64,000 nucleotides of DNA from Marinomonas ostreistagni. GTDB lineage: Bacteria; Pseudomonadota; Gammaproteobacteria; Pseudomonadales; Marinomonadaceae. Numbering within the stretch: the stretch's first letter is position 1; each line of letters starts with the position of its first letter. Below are positions 9,399-18,551 of the stretch, in pieces. Location of the stretch: the NCBI RefSeq assembly GCF_016461785.1, contig NZ_JAEMUH010000005.1, forward strand, positions 124,001-188,000, written 5' to 3'. A model generated the notes under the pieces. It saw only the letters and a program-made list of their open reading frames with translations. It was not told the DNA's origin and ran no database searches. A program made the translations under genes and the position numbers.

Positions 9399-10211
9399 AT
9401 GCCTGACTCCTCTCTTCAATCCAACAAAACATTTCTTTCCGCTTTGAAAAAGGTTTTGTCCTCCTTGGTGCATTTAGTTGTTCGCTTTGGCATGACGTAT
9501 CCTGAATTTTTAGAATTGCTCAAACGAGTTTATGTGGAAGAAGTTCGACAAGAGTTAGCGAGAAAAAATGAAAAAGTGACGCTAAGCAGGATTAGCGTAG
9601 TGAGTGGTGTTCACCGTAAAGATGTGAAACGGTTCATAGAAGAACAAGATGAAGATTCCATTCCAGAAAAGGTTTCCTTGACGGCGCGCTTGGTCAGTCT
9701 ATGGTTGGGGGATAGCCGATTTTTAGATGATCACGGTGAACCAAAAGTTTTGCCTCGACAAGGCTCAAACTCATTTGAAGAGCTGGTTAGTAGCGTCAGC
9801 AAAGACGTCAGAGCAAGAACCATATTGGATGAGTGGCGTGAGAGGGGGTTAGTTGAAGAGTTAGAGAGCGGTTTTGCATTAAACCAATCTGCACTATACC
9901 CAACCGATGACCTTGCCACAAAAATTGCCTTTTTCGCGAGAAATACGTCAAACCATATTGCGGCCTGTGATCACAACCTGCAAGGGAGTGGTGACCTTTA
10001 CCCGGAGCGTTCTGTTTATTACAACCAACTTTCGAAAGAGTCTGTTGATGAGCTGCAGGCCTATATTAGTCAGGCCAGCCAAGAACTGTTGGTGGGTGTG
10101 AATAAGAAAGCTCAGCAGTTAGCGGAGCATGATGATGCCAATGGTGGCGGCCAACATCGTTTTATATTAGGGACATACTTTTATCGAGAGCAGGAGCAGA
10201 GCGATGCTTAG
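9399..10211 (+). CDS. DUF6502 family protein
   Basis: Predicted cytoplasmic protein of 270 aa with no signal peptide. It resembles the DUF6502 family: a helical N-terminus (LKKVLSSLVHLVVRFGMTYP) followed by a winged-helix-like segment (VTLSRISVVSGVHRKDVKRF) that could bind nucleic acid. It overlaps the start of the next gene by 8 nt, so they are translationally coupled. The molecular role of the family is unknown; a regulator of its secreted partner is one inference. Confidence 0.75.
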   Translation: MPDSSLQSNKTFLSALKKVLSSLVHLVVRFGMTYPEFLELLKRVYVEEVRQELARKNEKVTLSRISVVSGVHRKDVKRFIEEQDEDSIPEKVSLTARLVSLWLGDSRFLDDHGEPKVLPRQGSNSFEELVSSVSKDVRARTILDEWRERGLVEELESGFALNQSALYPTDDLATKIAFFARNTSNHIAACDHNLQGSGDLYPERSVYYNQLSKESVDELQAYISQASQELLVGVNKKAQQLAEHDDANGGGQHRFILGTYFYREQEQSDA

Positions 10212-11337
10212 GTGGCTTAGCTTATTAATCGCATGTGTTTCACTTGTTATCTGGGCCGGTGAAGATCGCGGTATGGGTGGAACAGGGAAATATGCGGATG
10301 AAGAGCGAGGTCTGGGGGGTACAGGCGTAATAGGTACCATTTCCGAATTCGGCAGCATATGGGTGAATGGCTTAGAGATTGAGTTAGATGACAGCACCTT
10401 AATTACTATTGATGGGGCATCGGCTAAGGAAGGCGACCTTCGTTTGGGACAACAAGTTGCTGTGTTAGCCACTCAAAAGGATGGTCAATGGTGGGCGCAA
10501 TCCATCAAAGTTCAGCATGCTCTCATTGGTGTGGTGGAAGCGGTTTCTGATGATCAAAATTGGCTTGTACAAGGCGTGGAAGTTACTCCCGCTAACAACC
10601 TAGCAAAAGAGCTGGAAACTGTTTCAGTGGGCGAAGCCGTCAAGGTCAGCGGACATTTCTATCAAGGAATGCTTTATGCGACAGATGTGGTTTCGGCGGG
10701 AGCTATTGATCAATGGCAATTACACGCGCCTGTCTCTGTTGCAAAAGATGAGAGCTTAGTGGTTGGTGCGATTCCTTTGCCTGATGCGGTTCTAAGCGCA
10801 GAAGAAGGAGAATGGATTACCCTTAAAGGGGATATTCAAAAAGAGGTAAATAGACCGTTCTTCATTGGGCGTGAGACTGTACCTTTTATTGATAAAGTGG
10901 ACCGATTTATCATTGAAAGACCTGATCTGGAGCGCGGCAGTAACCGAGTAGAAGAGCTGTCGGTCCAACAAATGAAAGACGCTAAAGCGTCAATGAGAAT
11001 GTTCAAACGTACTAAAGGGAATGAACCATTTCAAAAGTCGGAAAAGTTTGACTCTAGAGCTGCGCCGGTCGACCCTGATTCTATACCTAGTTTGGAGGGG
11101 CTCAGCCAACCTTCTATGAAGTCGTCGAATAGTCCGTCATTTGAAGGTCCAAATGCTTCCTCACCAGAAGAAGGCGGAAGGTCTGCACCAGATAATGACA
11201 GAGGTGGTCCTTCTGGTGATCGCAGTGGACCATCTGGGGATCGAGGCGGGGCCTCTGGAGATCGTGGCGGTGGACCAGGTGGTGGTCGAGCGGAAAGCGG
11301 CGGCCGAGGCGGCGGCCCTAGAGGCCCCGGTAGGTGA
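10204..11337 (+). CDS. DUF5666 domain-containing secreted protein with Gly/Arg-rich tail
   Basis: Protein of 377 aa with an N-terminal signal peptide (hydrophobic residues 3-18). Near-repeats RGMGGTG and RGLGGTG follow, then repeated small beta domains of DUF5666 type (about residues 38-230; GTISEFGSIWVNGLEIEL, VSVGEAVKVSGHFYQG). The last ~60 residues are disordered, made of repeats such as GDRGG, SGDRSG and GPGGGR. It overlaps the DUF6502 gene (AGGAG lies 7 nt before its ATG), and this pairing recurs in gammaproteobacteria. Probably periplasmic or surface exposed; function unknown. Confidence 0.78.
   Translation: MLRWLSLLIACVSLVIWAGEDRGMGGTGKYADEERGLGGTGVIGTISEFGSIWVNGLEIELDDSTLITIDGASAKEGDLRLGQQVAVLATQKDGQWWAQSIKVQHALIGVVEAVSDDQNWLVQGVEVTPANNLAKELETVSVGEAVKVSGHFYQGMLYATDVVSAGAIDQWQLHAPVSVAKDESLVVGAIPLPDAVLSAEEGEWITLKGDIQKEVNRPFFIGRETVPFIDKVDRFIIERPDLERGSNRVEELSVQQMKDAKASMRMFKRTKGNEPFQKSEKFDSRAAPVDPDSIPSLEGLSQPSMKSSNSPSFEGPNASSPEEGGRSAPDNDRGGPSGDRSGPSGDRGGASGDRGGGPGGGRAESGGRGGGPRGPGR
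11200..11335 (+). repeat. Gly/Asp/Arg-rich degenerate tandem repeat within the DUF5666 gene
   Basis: About 135 nt of short G-rich repeats (units like GGTGATCG / GGGGATCG) encode the low-complexity tail of the DUF5666 protein. GC is clearly higher than in the flanking DNA, and another long frame here is a by-product. Confidence 0.7.
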
Positions 11338-11482
11338 TTCTTAGAGACTTCCTCACAGCATTAATTCTTGTAAATAAATTTATAGTTGTAAGTTTTTTTG
11401 ATCCAATCTTGAATGTGTTTCGTATAGTTGCCCCTCATTTTAAATCGTATATTACTAATATATGAATGCACACTTTAGGCTA

Positions 11483-11494
11483 ATTGTTAACAAT
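11483..11494. promoter_or_regulatory. Palindromic operator candidate upstream of the glucose dehydrogenase gene
   Basis: ATTGTTAACAAT is a perfect 12-bp palindrome about 100 nt before the gcd start, in the otherwise empty 11338-11596 gap. Its position suits a regulator-binding site. The cognate regulator is unknown. Confidence 0.35.
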
Positions 11495-11596
11495 CGGGGA
11501 TACCTCCTCATTCACTTTCAACTTTCCTGAAAATAGTTTTAACTCTAATGAAGTTGTTAAACAAAAACCTTAATCTTCAGGGAGAGCTGAATTGCC

Positions 11597-13933
11597 ATGT
11601 TACTTTTAACAGTGCTGTTTTTTGTAATCGGTATTGTGTTAACAGTCGGCGGTATTTGGTTGTTGGCGCTGGATGGTAGCCTTTACTATTTGATCGCAGG
11701 TGTGGTGTTTCTGGTCGTTGCGATGACGCTTCGTAAGAGACGTACGCTTGCCAATATGTCCTATGCGGCTTTGCTGTTAGGCACATTGATATGGGCCTTG
11801 TGGGAGTCGGGACTAAGTTGGTGGCCTCTGGCAAGTCGCATGGGCGCATGGCTCGTATTGGCCTTGCCGTTGTTGATCTTTGCTCGCAATCGTCTTTCCG
11901 TAAATCGTTTATTACTCCCTGTTTGGGCCATTTGTACGGTGGTGACTCTGAGCCCATTAGCAATGGATGAGCCTACTGCCGTGAAAGGCACCATGGCCGA
12001 AAAAGTAGTGTCACCGAAGGCAGACATTGGTTTTCAGGAAGATGATGAATGGCAGGCTTATGGGCGTACTAACTTAGGCCAGCGCTTTTCTCCGGCCAAT
12101 CAAATCACAACCGAAAATGTGACTGATCTTGAGCTGGCTTGGGAATATCAAACCGGTGACCTGAAAGGTCCGAATGATGTCGGTGAAACCACTTACGAAG
12201 CAACGCCCCTTAAGATTGGTAATGCTTTATATATCTGTACACCGCATAACTGGTTAATCGCACTGAACGCAGACACAGGAAAAGAGCTTTGGGTTTATGA
12301 CGCCAAAGTGCCTGCAGAGAGTCAGCGACAACACCAAACCTGTCGTGGGGTTTCCTATTTAGCACCAGAAAATGATACAGCAACGAATATCGTTGAACCT
12401 GCTACACAACCTGCAGAAACGCTCTCCAGCATGCAATGTGATGCACAGCTTTTCTTACCAACCTCTGATGCGCGTTTGATTGCCGTTGACCCTAAAACGG
12501 GGGCTCGTTGTGCAAACTTTGCCGACGACGGTGTGTTGGATTTGATGCATAACATGCCTTATACCCAATCAGGTTATTACTACTCAACTTCTCCCCCATT
12601 GGTAGCGGGTGGTCATGTCATCGTCTCAGGGTCAGTGAATGACAATTACGATATTAATTCCCCATCGGGTGTCATTCGTGCCTACGATGCGAAAACGGGT
12701 ACCTTACAGTGGAATTGGGACGCAGGTAACCCTGACGAAACGGCTCCGATTGGAGAAGGCGAAACCTATGCCGTCAGCTCTCCGAACAGCTGGTCTGTGG
12801 CCAGTGCCGATGAAGCATTGGGTCTAGCTTATTTCCCGATGGGTAACCGTACTCCGGATCAGTTGGGGATGTATCGAACTCCAGCGGAAGAAAAATACGC
12901 GACCTCGGTGGTGGCGCTAGATCTTGAAACGGGTCAGGTGGAATGGGTACAGCAATTTGTGCATCACGACCTTTGGGATATGGATACCCCTGCTCAGCCC
13001 GTGCTGTTGGATCTCAACACAGATAAAGGGGTTGAACCTGCTTTGGTAGTGCCAACCAAGCAAGGGGATGTTTATGTGCTGAATCGAGCTACAGGTGAAG
13101 CCATCTTCCCTATTACGGAGGAACCAGCTCCGCAAGGCGCTATTCCAGGGGACTTCACTGCGCCAACGCAACCGACTTCGGCAGTAACGTTTAAGCCCGA
13201 GCCACTGACCGAAGCGAAAATGTGGGGCGCAACGCCAATTGATCAAATGCTATGTCGCATTGAGTTCAACAGCTTGGATTATGAAGGGCGTTATACGCCA
13301 CCTTCTGAAAATGGCTCGATCATTTTTCCGGGTAACTTCGGGGTCTTCAACTGGGGCAGTGTGGCGGTCGATCCTAGACGACAAGTCATGTTTGGGATGC
13401 CGCTTTATCTAGCGTTTACCTCTAAGTTGGTGGCAAAAAGTGGCCAAGACCTTGGTGCGACCAACCAAGGCGAGCAAGGTGTCAACGAAAATGCAGGCGC
13501 TCCTTACGCGGTAGAAATGGGGCCCTTTTTATCGCCACTCGGTGTACCTTGTCAGCAACCGCCCTGGGGTTATGTAGCGGGTGTTGATTTGCAAACTGGT
13601 AAAACGGCTTGGCAGCATAAAAACGGCACTATCGAAGATCTAACGCCACTAAAACTGCCTATTAAAATGGGTGTGCCAGGCATTGGTGGACCGATTATCA
13701 CCGATAGTGGCGTCGCTTTTATGGCTGCTAGTGTTGATAACTATCTGCGTGCTTACGATGTCAAAACGGGTACCCAATTATGGCAAGCTCGACTACCAGC
13801 AGGCGGACAAGCTACGCCAATGACCTATATGAACAGCCAAGGTGAGCAAATGGTGGTTCAGGTAGCTGGCGGTCATGGCTCTATTGGAACGACTATCGGT
13901 GATTATGTTGTTGCCTATAAACTCGCCAAGTAA
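11597..13933 (+). CDS. gcd: Membrane-bound PQQ-dependent glucose/quinate/shikimate-type dehydrogenase
   Basis: Quinoprotein dehydrogenase of 778 aa that oxidises glucose (or a related sugar or polyol) in the periplasm and passes electrons to ubiquinone. Five N-terminal membrane helices (residues 1-125) precede an eight-bladed propeller. The catalytic-type aspartate is in HHDLWDMDTPAQP and the PQQ-contacting lysine in VVPTKQGDVYVLNR, matching Asp466 and Lys493 of E. coli GCD. Length is typical for the family. GGGAGAG lies upstream of the ATG and a strong terminator follows, so it is monocistronic. Glucose as substrate is by family; quinate or shikimate cannot be excluded. No pqq synthesis genes lie in the window. 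Confidence 0.92.
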   Translation: MLLLTVLFFVIGIVLTVGGIWLLALDGSLYYLIAGVVFLVVAMTLRKRRTLANMSYAALLLGTLIWALWESGLSWWPLASRMGAWLVLALPLLIFARNRLSVNRLLLPVWAICTVVTLSPLAMDEPTAVKGTMAEKVVSPKADIGFQEDDEWQAYGRTNLGQRFSPANQITTENVTDLELAWEYQTGDLKGPNDVGETTYEATPLKIGNALYICTPHNWLIALNADTGKELWVYDAKVPAESQRQHQTCRGVSYLAPENDTATNIVEPATQPAETLSSMQCDAQLFLPTSDARLIAVDPKTGARCANFADDGVLDLMHNMPYTQSGYYYSTSPPLVAGGHVIVSGSVNDNYDINSPSGVIRAYDAKTGTLQWNWDAGNPDETAPIGEGETYAVSSPNSWSVASADEALGLAYFPMGNRTPDQLGMYRTPAEEKYATSVVALDLETGQVEWVQQFVHHDLWDMDTPAQPVLLDLNTDKGVEPALVVPTKQGDVYVLNRATGEAIFPITEEPAPQGAIPGDFTAPTQPTSAVTFKPEPLTEAKMWGATPIDQMLCRIEFNSLDYEGRYTPPSENGSIIFPGNFGVFNWGSVAVDPRRQVMFGMPLYLAFTSKLVAKSGQDLGATNQGEQGVNENAGAPYAVEMGPFLSPLGVPCQQPPWGYVAGVDLQTGKTAWQHKNGTIEDLTPLKLPIKMGVPGIGGPIITDSGVAFMAASVDNYLRAYDVKTGTQLWQARLPAGGQATPMTYMNSQGEQMVVQVAGGHGSIGTTIGDYVVAYKLAK

Positions 13934-13957
13934 TTGTTTTACTTAAAGAGTCATTCT

Positions 13958-13984
13958 AAAAGCTCGGCTAGGCCGAGCTTTTTA
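13958..13984 (+). terminator. Terminator after gcd
   Basis: Perfect 9-bp stem AAGCTCGGC/GCCGAGCTT (13960-13968, 13972-13980) with a 3-nt loop and a T-rich tail, 26 nt after the gcd stop. Confidence 0.9.
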
Positions 13985-14156
13985 TTACTTAAATGTTTGA
14001 TTCTAACTTAATAATGGTTTTTAAGTTATAACGAAACCGCTTGTAGAAAGACCATTAAAGTATTGGAGATACCAATAGTGTTTCTCTATTATGCCCGCCT
14101 CAACAGTGGCCAAAAGCTGCGAACCAATTAAATATAAGCTGGAAACATCAGTAATC

Positions 14157-15473
14157 ATGACGAAACCCACTCCTTTGGCATTATTGCCATTGCTTCTCTT
14201 TTTAGTTCTTTTCGTTGGGAGCGGCCTTTGGTATCAAAGCCAAGGCGTCGACTTTGCCTTTTACCAAATTCAAGCACCAGTGGCGATTCTGCCTGCCTTA
14301 GTTCTGGCGATTCTTCTAAGTCGCGGTGAGCTGAATAAACGTATTGATACCTTCATGAAAGGCGTTGGAGATCAGACCATCATTACTATGGTGTTGATCT
14401 ACTTGCTCGCCGGTGCCTTTGCCAGCGTGGCAAAATCCATTGGTGGTGTTGATGCAACGGTGAACTTTGGCTTAAGCATTATTCCTACGAGCTTTATTTT
14501 ACCTGGCATCTTTATTATCACCGCTTTTGTAGCGACGTCGATGGGAACCTCAATGGGTACCATCGCCGCGATTGCGCCCATTGCGATTGGGGTCGCGGAG
14601 GCTACAGATTTGCCTCTACTGACAACCGTTGGGGCCGTGATCGGTGGTGCAATGTTTGGTGATAACCTGTCGATTATTTCCGATACCACCATTGCGGCTA
14701 CTCGTACTCAAGGTTGTGACATGCGCGACAAGTTTCGTATGAACTTTAAGATCGCGCTACCCGCTGCGGTATTGGTATTAATCTGGTTATATTTCCAAGG
14801 CTCTGAAGCACATCTTAGTGAAGTTGGCGATTACGATTTATGGCGAGTGTTGCCGTATGTGGCCGTGTTAGTGTTGGCGATTTTAGGTGTTAACGTCCTG
14901 TTGGTGCTGTTCACTGGCATCGTATTGGCCGGGGGTGTTGGCTTAGCCACTATGATGGATTACAGCGTTGCGAACTGGTCCAAAGATATTTATGCCGGTT
15001 ACACTGGTATGCAAGAAATCATGATCCTATCCCTGTTGATCGGTGGTTTGGGTGCACTGATGAAATCTCAAGGCGGCTTGGACTGGATCGTTCAAAGCAT
15101 TGAACGTATCAGCCGTGCCTTGGGCGCAAAAGATGGTTCTCAACGAGCGGGTGAGTTCAGTATTAGCGCGTCAGTCGCTTTGACGAACCTATGTACGGCA
15201 AACAACACGGTATCGATTCTGATTAATGGTTCGGTCGCAAAAGACATTGCCAGCCGTTACAACGTTGACCCGCGTCGCAGTGCCAGTTTATTAGATATCT
15301 TTGCTTGTGTAGTACAGGGCTTAATTCCTTATGGGGCCCAAATCCTATTGGCTTCCTCAATGGCAAAAGTATCGCCGTTAGAAGTGATCGGCCACGTACA
15401 GTACAGCTGGGTGCTCGCTGTGGTTGGTGTGTTGTCGATTGTGCTGACTTGGCCTAAAGTCCGAAAGAATTAA
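14157..15473 (+). CDS. NhaC-family Na+/H+ antiporter (shorter paralogue)
   Basis: Inner-membrane antiporter of 438 aa with 11-12 hydrophobic helices, of the NhaC/TTSS type that exchanges sodium for protons or amino acids. Family-like segments are TSMGTSMGTIAAIAPIAIGV and GGAMFGDNLSIISDTTIAAT, which hold polar residues in the membrane. I chose the ATG at 14157 (MTKPTPLALL) because the first helix begins there; an upstream ATG at 14091 would add 22 polar residues. Neither start has a good ribosome site. It is convergent with a longer NhaC gene. The transported ion is not proven by sequence. Confidence 0.85.
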   Translation: MTKPTPLALLPLLLFLVLFVGSGLWYQSQGVDFAFYQIQAPVAILPALVLAILLSRGELNKRIDTFMKGVGDQTIITMVLIYLLAGAFASVAKSIGGVDATVNFGLSIIPTSFILPGIFIITAFVATSMGTSMGTIAAIAPIAIGVAEATDLPLLTTVGAVIGGAMFGDNLSIISDTTIAATRTQGCDMRDKFRMNFKIALPAAVLVLIWLYFQGSEAHLSEVGDYDLWRVLPYVAVLVLAILGVNVLLVLFTGIVLAGGVGLATMMDYSVANWSKDIYAGYTGMQEIMILSLLIGGLGALMKSQGGLDWIVQSIERISRALGAKDGSQRAGEFSISASVALTNLCTANNTVSILINGSVAKDIASRYNVDPRRSASLLDIFACVVQGLIPYGAQILLASSMAKVSPLEVIGHVQYSWVLAVVGVLSIVLTWPKVRKN

Positions 15474-15491
15474 ACGCAGGCAGTAATAAGT

Positions 15492-15527
15492 AAAAAGCGC
15501 TTCTAGAGTTTCTAGAAGCGCTTTTTT
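15492..15527. terminator. Bidirectional terminator between convergent NhaC genes
   Basis: A 16-bp perfect inverted repeat (15492-15507 / 15511-15526) around a GTT loop, with A and T tracts at the two ends, so it can stop transcription from both sides. Confidence 0.95.
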
Positions 15528-15574
15528 GTAAGACGCTTGTTTAAACTGCAACAAGAGTCTTTAGGGGGGAAGGA

Positions 15575-17095
15575 TTATTTAGCAGCGTAAACGCCTGATA
15601 CATTTTGATCAGTCGCAGTTCCTGTTGCGTAATCAGCAATCTCTTCGCCTTGTTTTTCCCAACGCTCTTGCTCTTCAGCAGTGGCTTTAGGAGAGAAGGC
15701 TCCAATTTGAGCGTAGATTAGGCCAAGTACTGGTGAGACCCAACATGCGAATGCCAATGGAATGTAGAGTAAATTCTCGAAGTTACCATTACCAATGCTT
15801 AGACCTAGTGCACCGATAACGAAGGCACCGCCCGCGTTCCAAGGAATCAAAGGAGACACCAAGGTACCGCCTTCTTCAATAGCGCGAGATAAGTTCAACG
15901 TTGAGTACTTCATACCACGGTAAACCGGTGCGTACATACGACCAGGTAGTGCGATAGACAGGTATGGGTCGCCTGCGACTAGGTTAGTAGCAACCGATGT
16001 AAGGGTGGCAGAAGACTGAACACCGCGGAATGAATCAACTTTAGACATGATGGCGCGAATAATCGCTTCAAGACAACGTGTTTTCTCTAGTGCACCACCG
16101 AAACCTAGTGCGATCAGGATCAAAGAAATTGTCCACATCATAGATTGAATGCCGCCACGGTTAAGTAGGCTGTTGATAGCATCCGAGCTAGTTTGAATGG
16201 AGTAACCGCTGTTGGCATACGTTAGTACATCGTGTACACCTGCACCTTGAGTAAACATGGCAACGGCAGCACCGGTTAGTACACCAGCGAACAAAGAAGG
16301 AATCGGCGGCATGCGTTTTACTGCAAGTACGATAACCACTAATGCAGGAAGAAGTAGCCACGCAGAGATTTCAAAGTTGTTTTGTAGTGATGTTGTAATG
16401 GCATTGATACGCTCGAATGATGCGTTATCGCTATCAATCAAGGTAAAGCCTGCAACCAAGTAGATGACCAAGGCAATCAACATAGAAGGAATGGTTGTTG
16501 GCATCATGTTTTTGATGTGAGAGAACACATCTGTACCTGTCACTGCAGGAGCAAGGTTCGTTGTATCAGATAGCGGTGACACTTTATCACCAAAGAAAGC
16601 ACCCGAAACCACTGCGCCAGCAGTCCAATACATTGGTATTTCAAACCCTGCACCGATACCCATTAGTGCTAGACCCACTGTACCAACGGTTCCCCAAGAC
16701 GTACCCAACGACAGAGAAACTACCGAACATAGAATCATTGCTGCGGCTAGGAAAATCTCAGGAGAGAGAATGGTTAAGCCATAGTAAATCAGAGTAGGAA
16801 CCGTACCTGAAGCGATCCATACACCAACGATCATGCCGACAAGAATCAGTACAGACACTGATGGCATGGAAACATGGATAACGTGGAAAATGCCTTCTTC
16901 AATATCTTTCCAACGCAAGCCTTGTTTGATACCGACCAAAGCTGTGATCGCCAGGCCGATGGCAAGAGGAATGTGTGGAGTGAAATCACCAAAGTAAAAA
17001 ATCTGTACGCCTAGTAGAGCCAACGTCAGAACAACGGGAAGCAATGCTAAGCCTAAGCTTGGCATATTTGCCGTACGTGAGGAGTTTGTCGCCAT
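15575..17095 (-). CDS. nhaC: NhaC-family Na+/H+ antiporter (longer paralogue)
   Basis: Antiporter of 506 aa with about 12 helices. Diagnostic NhaC stretches are SLSLGTSWGTVGTVGLALMG and GAVVSGAFFGDKVSPLSDTT, with VSPLIPWNAGGAFVIGALG near the C-terminus. It would expel sodium in exchange for protons, suiting a marine lifestyle; amino-acid antiport occurs in some relatives. AGGAAC precedes the ATG. The soluble tail after residue ~475 is charged and cytoplasmic. It shares a terminator with the convergent paralogue at 14157-15473. Confidence 0.88.
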   Translation of the reverse strand: MATNSSRTANMPSLGLALLPVVLTLALLGVQIFYFGDFTPHIPLAIGLAITALVGIKQGLRWKDIEEGIFHVIHVSMPSVSVLILVGMIVGVWIASGTVPTLIYYGLTILSPEIFLAAAMILCSVVSLSLGTSWGTVGTVGLALMGIGAGFEIPMYWTAGAVVSGAFFGDKVSPLSDTTNLAPAVTGTDVFSHIKNMMPTTIPSMLIALVIYLVAGFTLIDSDNASFERINAITTSLQNNFEISAWLLLPALVVIVLAVKRMPPIPSLFAGVLTGAAVAMFTQGAGVHDVLTYANSGYSIQTSSDAINSLLNRGGIQSMMWTISLILIALGFGGALEKTRCLEAIIRAIMSKVDSFRGVQSSATLTSVATNLVAGDPYLSIALPGRMYAPVYRGMKYSTLNLSRAIEEGGTLVSPLIPWNAGGAFVIGALGLSIGNGNFENLLYIPLAFACWVSPVLGLIYAQIGAFSPKATAEEQERWEKQGEEIADYATGTATDQNVSGVYAAK

Positions 17096-17819
17096 AGTAT
17101 GTTCCTGTTTCTTTTTAATGTCTTTGTTTTTAAAAAGACGTTAAACAGCAGCCGTCTTTTTTCATAACAACGTTTTAACAGGATGCAGTGTTTAATTCGC
17201 AAACAAGTCGTAATAACTTGTATGAACAATGTGAAAGCAAGAAATAGAGGTTTATGACATTTTTTCGAGCTTATTTTGATGCTTTTATATGGTTTGAAAC
17301 ACTTTTAAGAATGAATTGATGAGATTTCGTATTGCGAAAGACCGCCAGCTGGAATGTTATTACCTTTCTTATGTTTAAGCCTCGCACCAAAAGTATCCGC
17401 TGGTTGATAAATGTACCGAGTACGCTGGATATGAATCCTGAAGAAGATGAGCTAGAGCGTTCATTGAATCAAAGAATGCTTTAAAAAGGAGCAAATTAAG
17501 AGAGGGTGGAATATTTTAGGTCATGCTGATTGTCAATTTGAAGATTAAAACTGACGAAATGTAGGTCGTAAAATTCATTATCTTAAAAGCTTGCCGCAAC
17601 CTATCAATAAAATGGTGTCATATATAAACGGCTATTTATAAAGCTTGTTTTCATTTACATTTTGTTTAAATCTGTTGGGTGTTCCAAGCGTGTTTTCTTC
17701 TCTTATGTTTTTGACGTTGACTTGGTATAGTTCTTTCAAAGGTGATCGATTATTCACTCGATGAGTGCGACAACGATAATAACAACCTATCTTCCCTTGA
17801 CCGTTTAAGTGCATAACCT
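17096..17819. other. Long intergenic region between nhaC and the response regulator
   Basis: This 724-nt AT-rich stretch must hold the divergent promoters of nhaC and the phosphorelay operon. A CACTC/GAGTG inverted repeat with a 3-nt spacer lies at 17755-17767, about 55 nt before the regulator gene, and is a possible binding site. One 37-codon frame (17371-17484) is listed separately. No tRNA, repeat array or structured RNA was recognised. Confidence 0.5.
17371..17484 (+). CDS. Possible small ORF, 37 aa
   Basis: A 37-residue frame starts MFKPRTKSIRWLINVPST and ends with the acidic helix-like NPEEDELERSLNQ. There is no good ribosome-binding site (GGAATG is too far away) and no recognised family. 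It is listed because the N-terminus is basic, the C-terminus acidic, and the surrounding 700 nt have no other gene. It may well be chance. Confidence 0.2.
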   Translation: MFKPRTKSIRWLINVPSTLDMNPEEDELERSLNQRML

Positions 17820-18551
17820 ATGTTAATGTCTGACATTCAAATTCTCGTGGTCGATGACTCTAGCGTCACTCGAGAAATGCTACAAAGTTATTTTGCAGAG
17901 GAAGGATACTCTGTATCAACGGCAGATACCGCCGAGGCAGCTGAACTGTTGCTTAGCGAGAATGAGTTTGATCTCGTTCTGTTGGATATTCGCTTGCCTG
18001 GCAAGGATGGTTTGACTCTGACTCGTGAGTTAAGAACACGCTCTGAGGTCGGTATTATCCTTGTCACGGGTAAACAAGATGAAATTGACCGTATTATTGG
18101 ATTAGAGTGCGGTGCCGATGAGTATGTTTGTAAACCCTTTAATCCTCGAGAAATTCTGGCACGTGGCAAGAACTTAATCCGTCGTGTTCGTGAGCAGCGC
18201 AGTATTCATAAGCCTGTTGAAGAACCAGCCCTAAAAACAGTAGGTACTTGGCAGCTCGATACGGCTCGTCGAGTGTTGATTAAATCTGACAAAAGTATCA
18301 GTCAATTAACAGAGGGCGAGTTCCAGCTACTCGTTGCGTTGTTAGAAAATGAAGGGGTGGCGTTAACGCGAGATCAGTTAATGGACCGTATCAAGAATCG
18401 AACTTGGAATGCAACGGACCGTACTATTGATGTTCTCATCGGTCGTATTCGCCGCAAGCTTGCTGAAGACCCTCAGTGCCCAGCGTTGATTATAACCGTG
18501 CATGGTGTTGGTTACCTAATGAGCCCTTCTCATACCACGGATATCGCGTGA
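17820..18551 (+). CDS. OmpR-family response regulator, TorR-like
   Basis: Two-domain regulator of 243 aa. The receiver domain (residues 5-120) has the phospho-acceptor D56 in LVLLDIRLPG and the conserved lysine in YVCKPFNPRE. The C-terminal winged helix (about 145-238) ends with the OmpR pattern RTIDVLIGRIRRKL and VHGVGYLM. IILVTGKQDEIDRIIGLECG closely parallels E. coli TorR. It overlaps the next gene by 4 nt and is the output of the three-gene relay here. ATG 17820 and ATG 17826 are both possible starts; neither has a clear ribosome site. Targets unknown. Confidence 0.92.
   Translation: MLMSDIQILVVDDSSVTREMLQSYFAEEGYSVSTADTAEAAELLLSENEFDLVLLDIRLPGKDGLTLTRELRTRSEVGIILVTGKQDEIDRIIGLECGADEYVCKPFNPREILARGKNLIRRVREQRSIHKPVEEPALKTVGTWQLDTARRVLIKSDKSISQLTEGEFQLLVALLENEGVALTRDQLMDRIKNRTWNATDRTIDVLIGRIRRKLAEDPQCPALIITVHGVGYLMSPSHTTDIA

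Noticed and set aside
11141..11344. 67-aa ORF in another frame
   Set aside because: By-product of the G-rich repeats in the DUF5666 gene.
17632..17814. 60-aa minus-strand ORF upstream of the response regulator
   Set aside because: No ribosome site and a composition typical of non-coding AT-rich DNA; lies in the regulator's promoter region.
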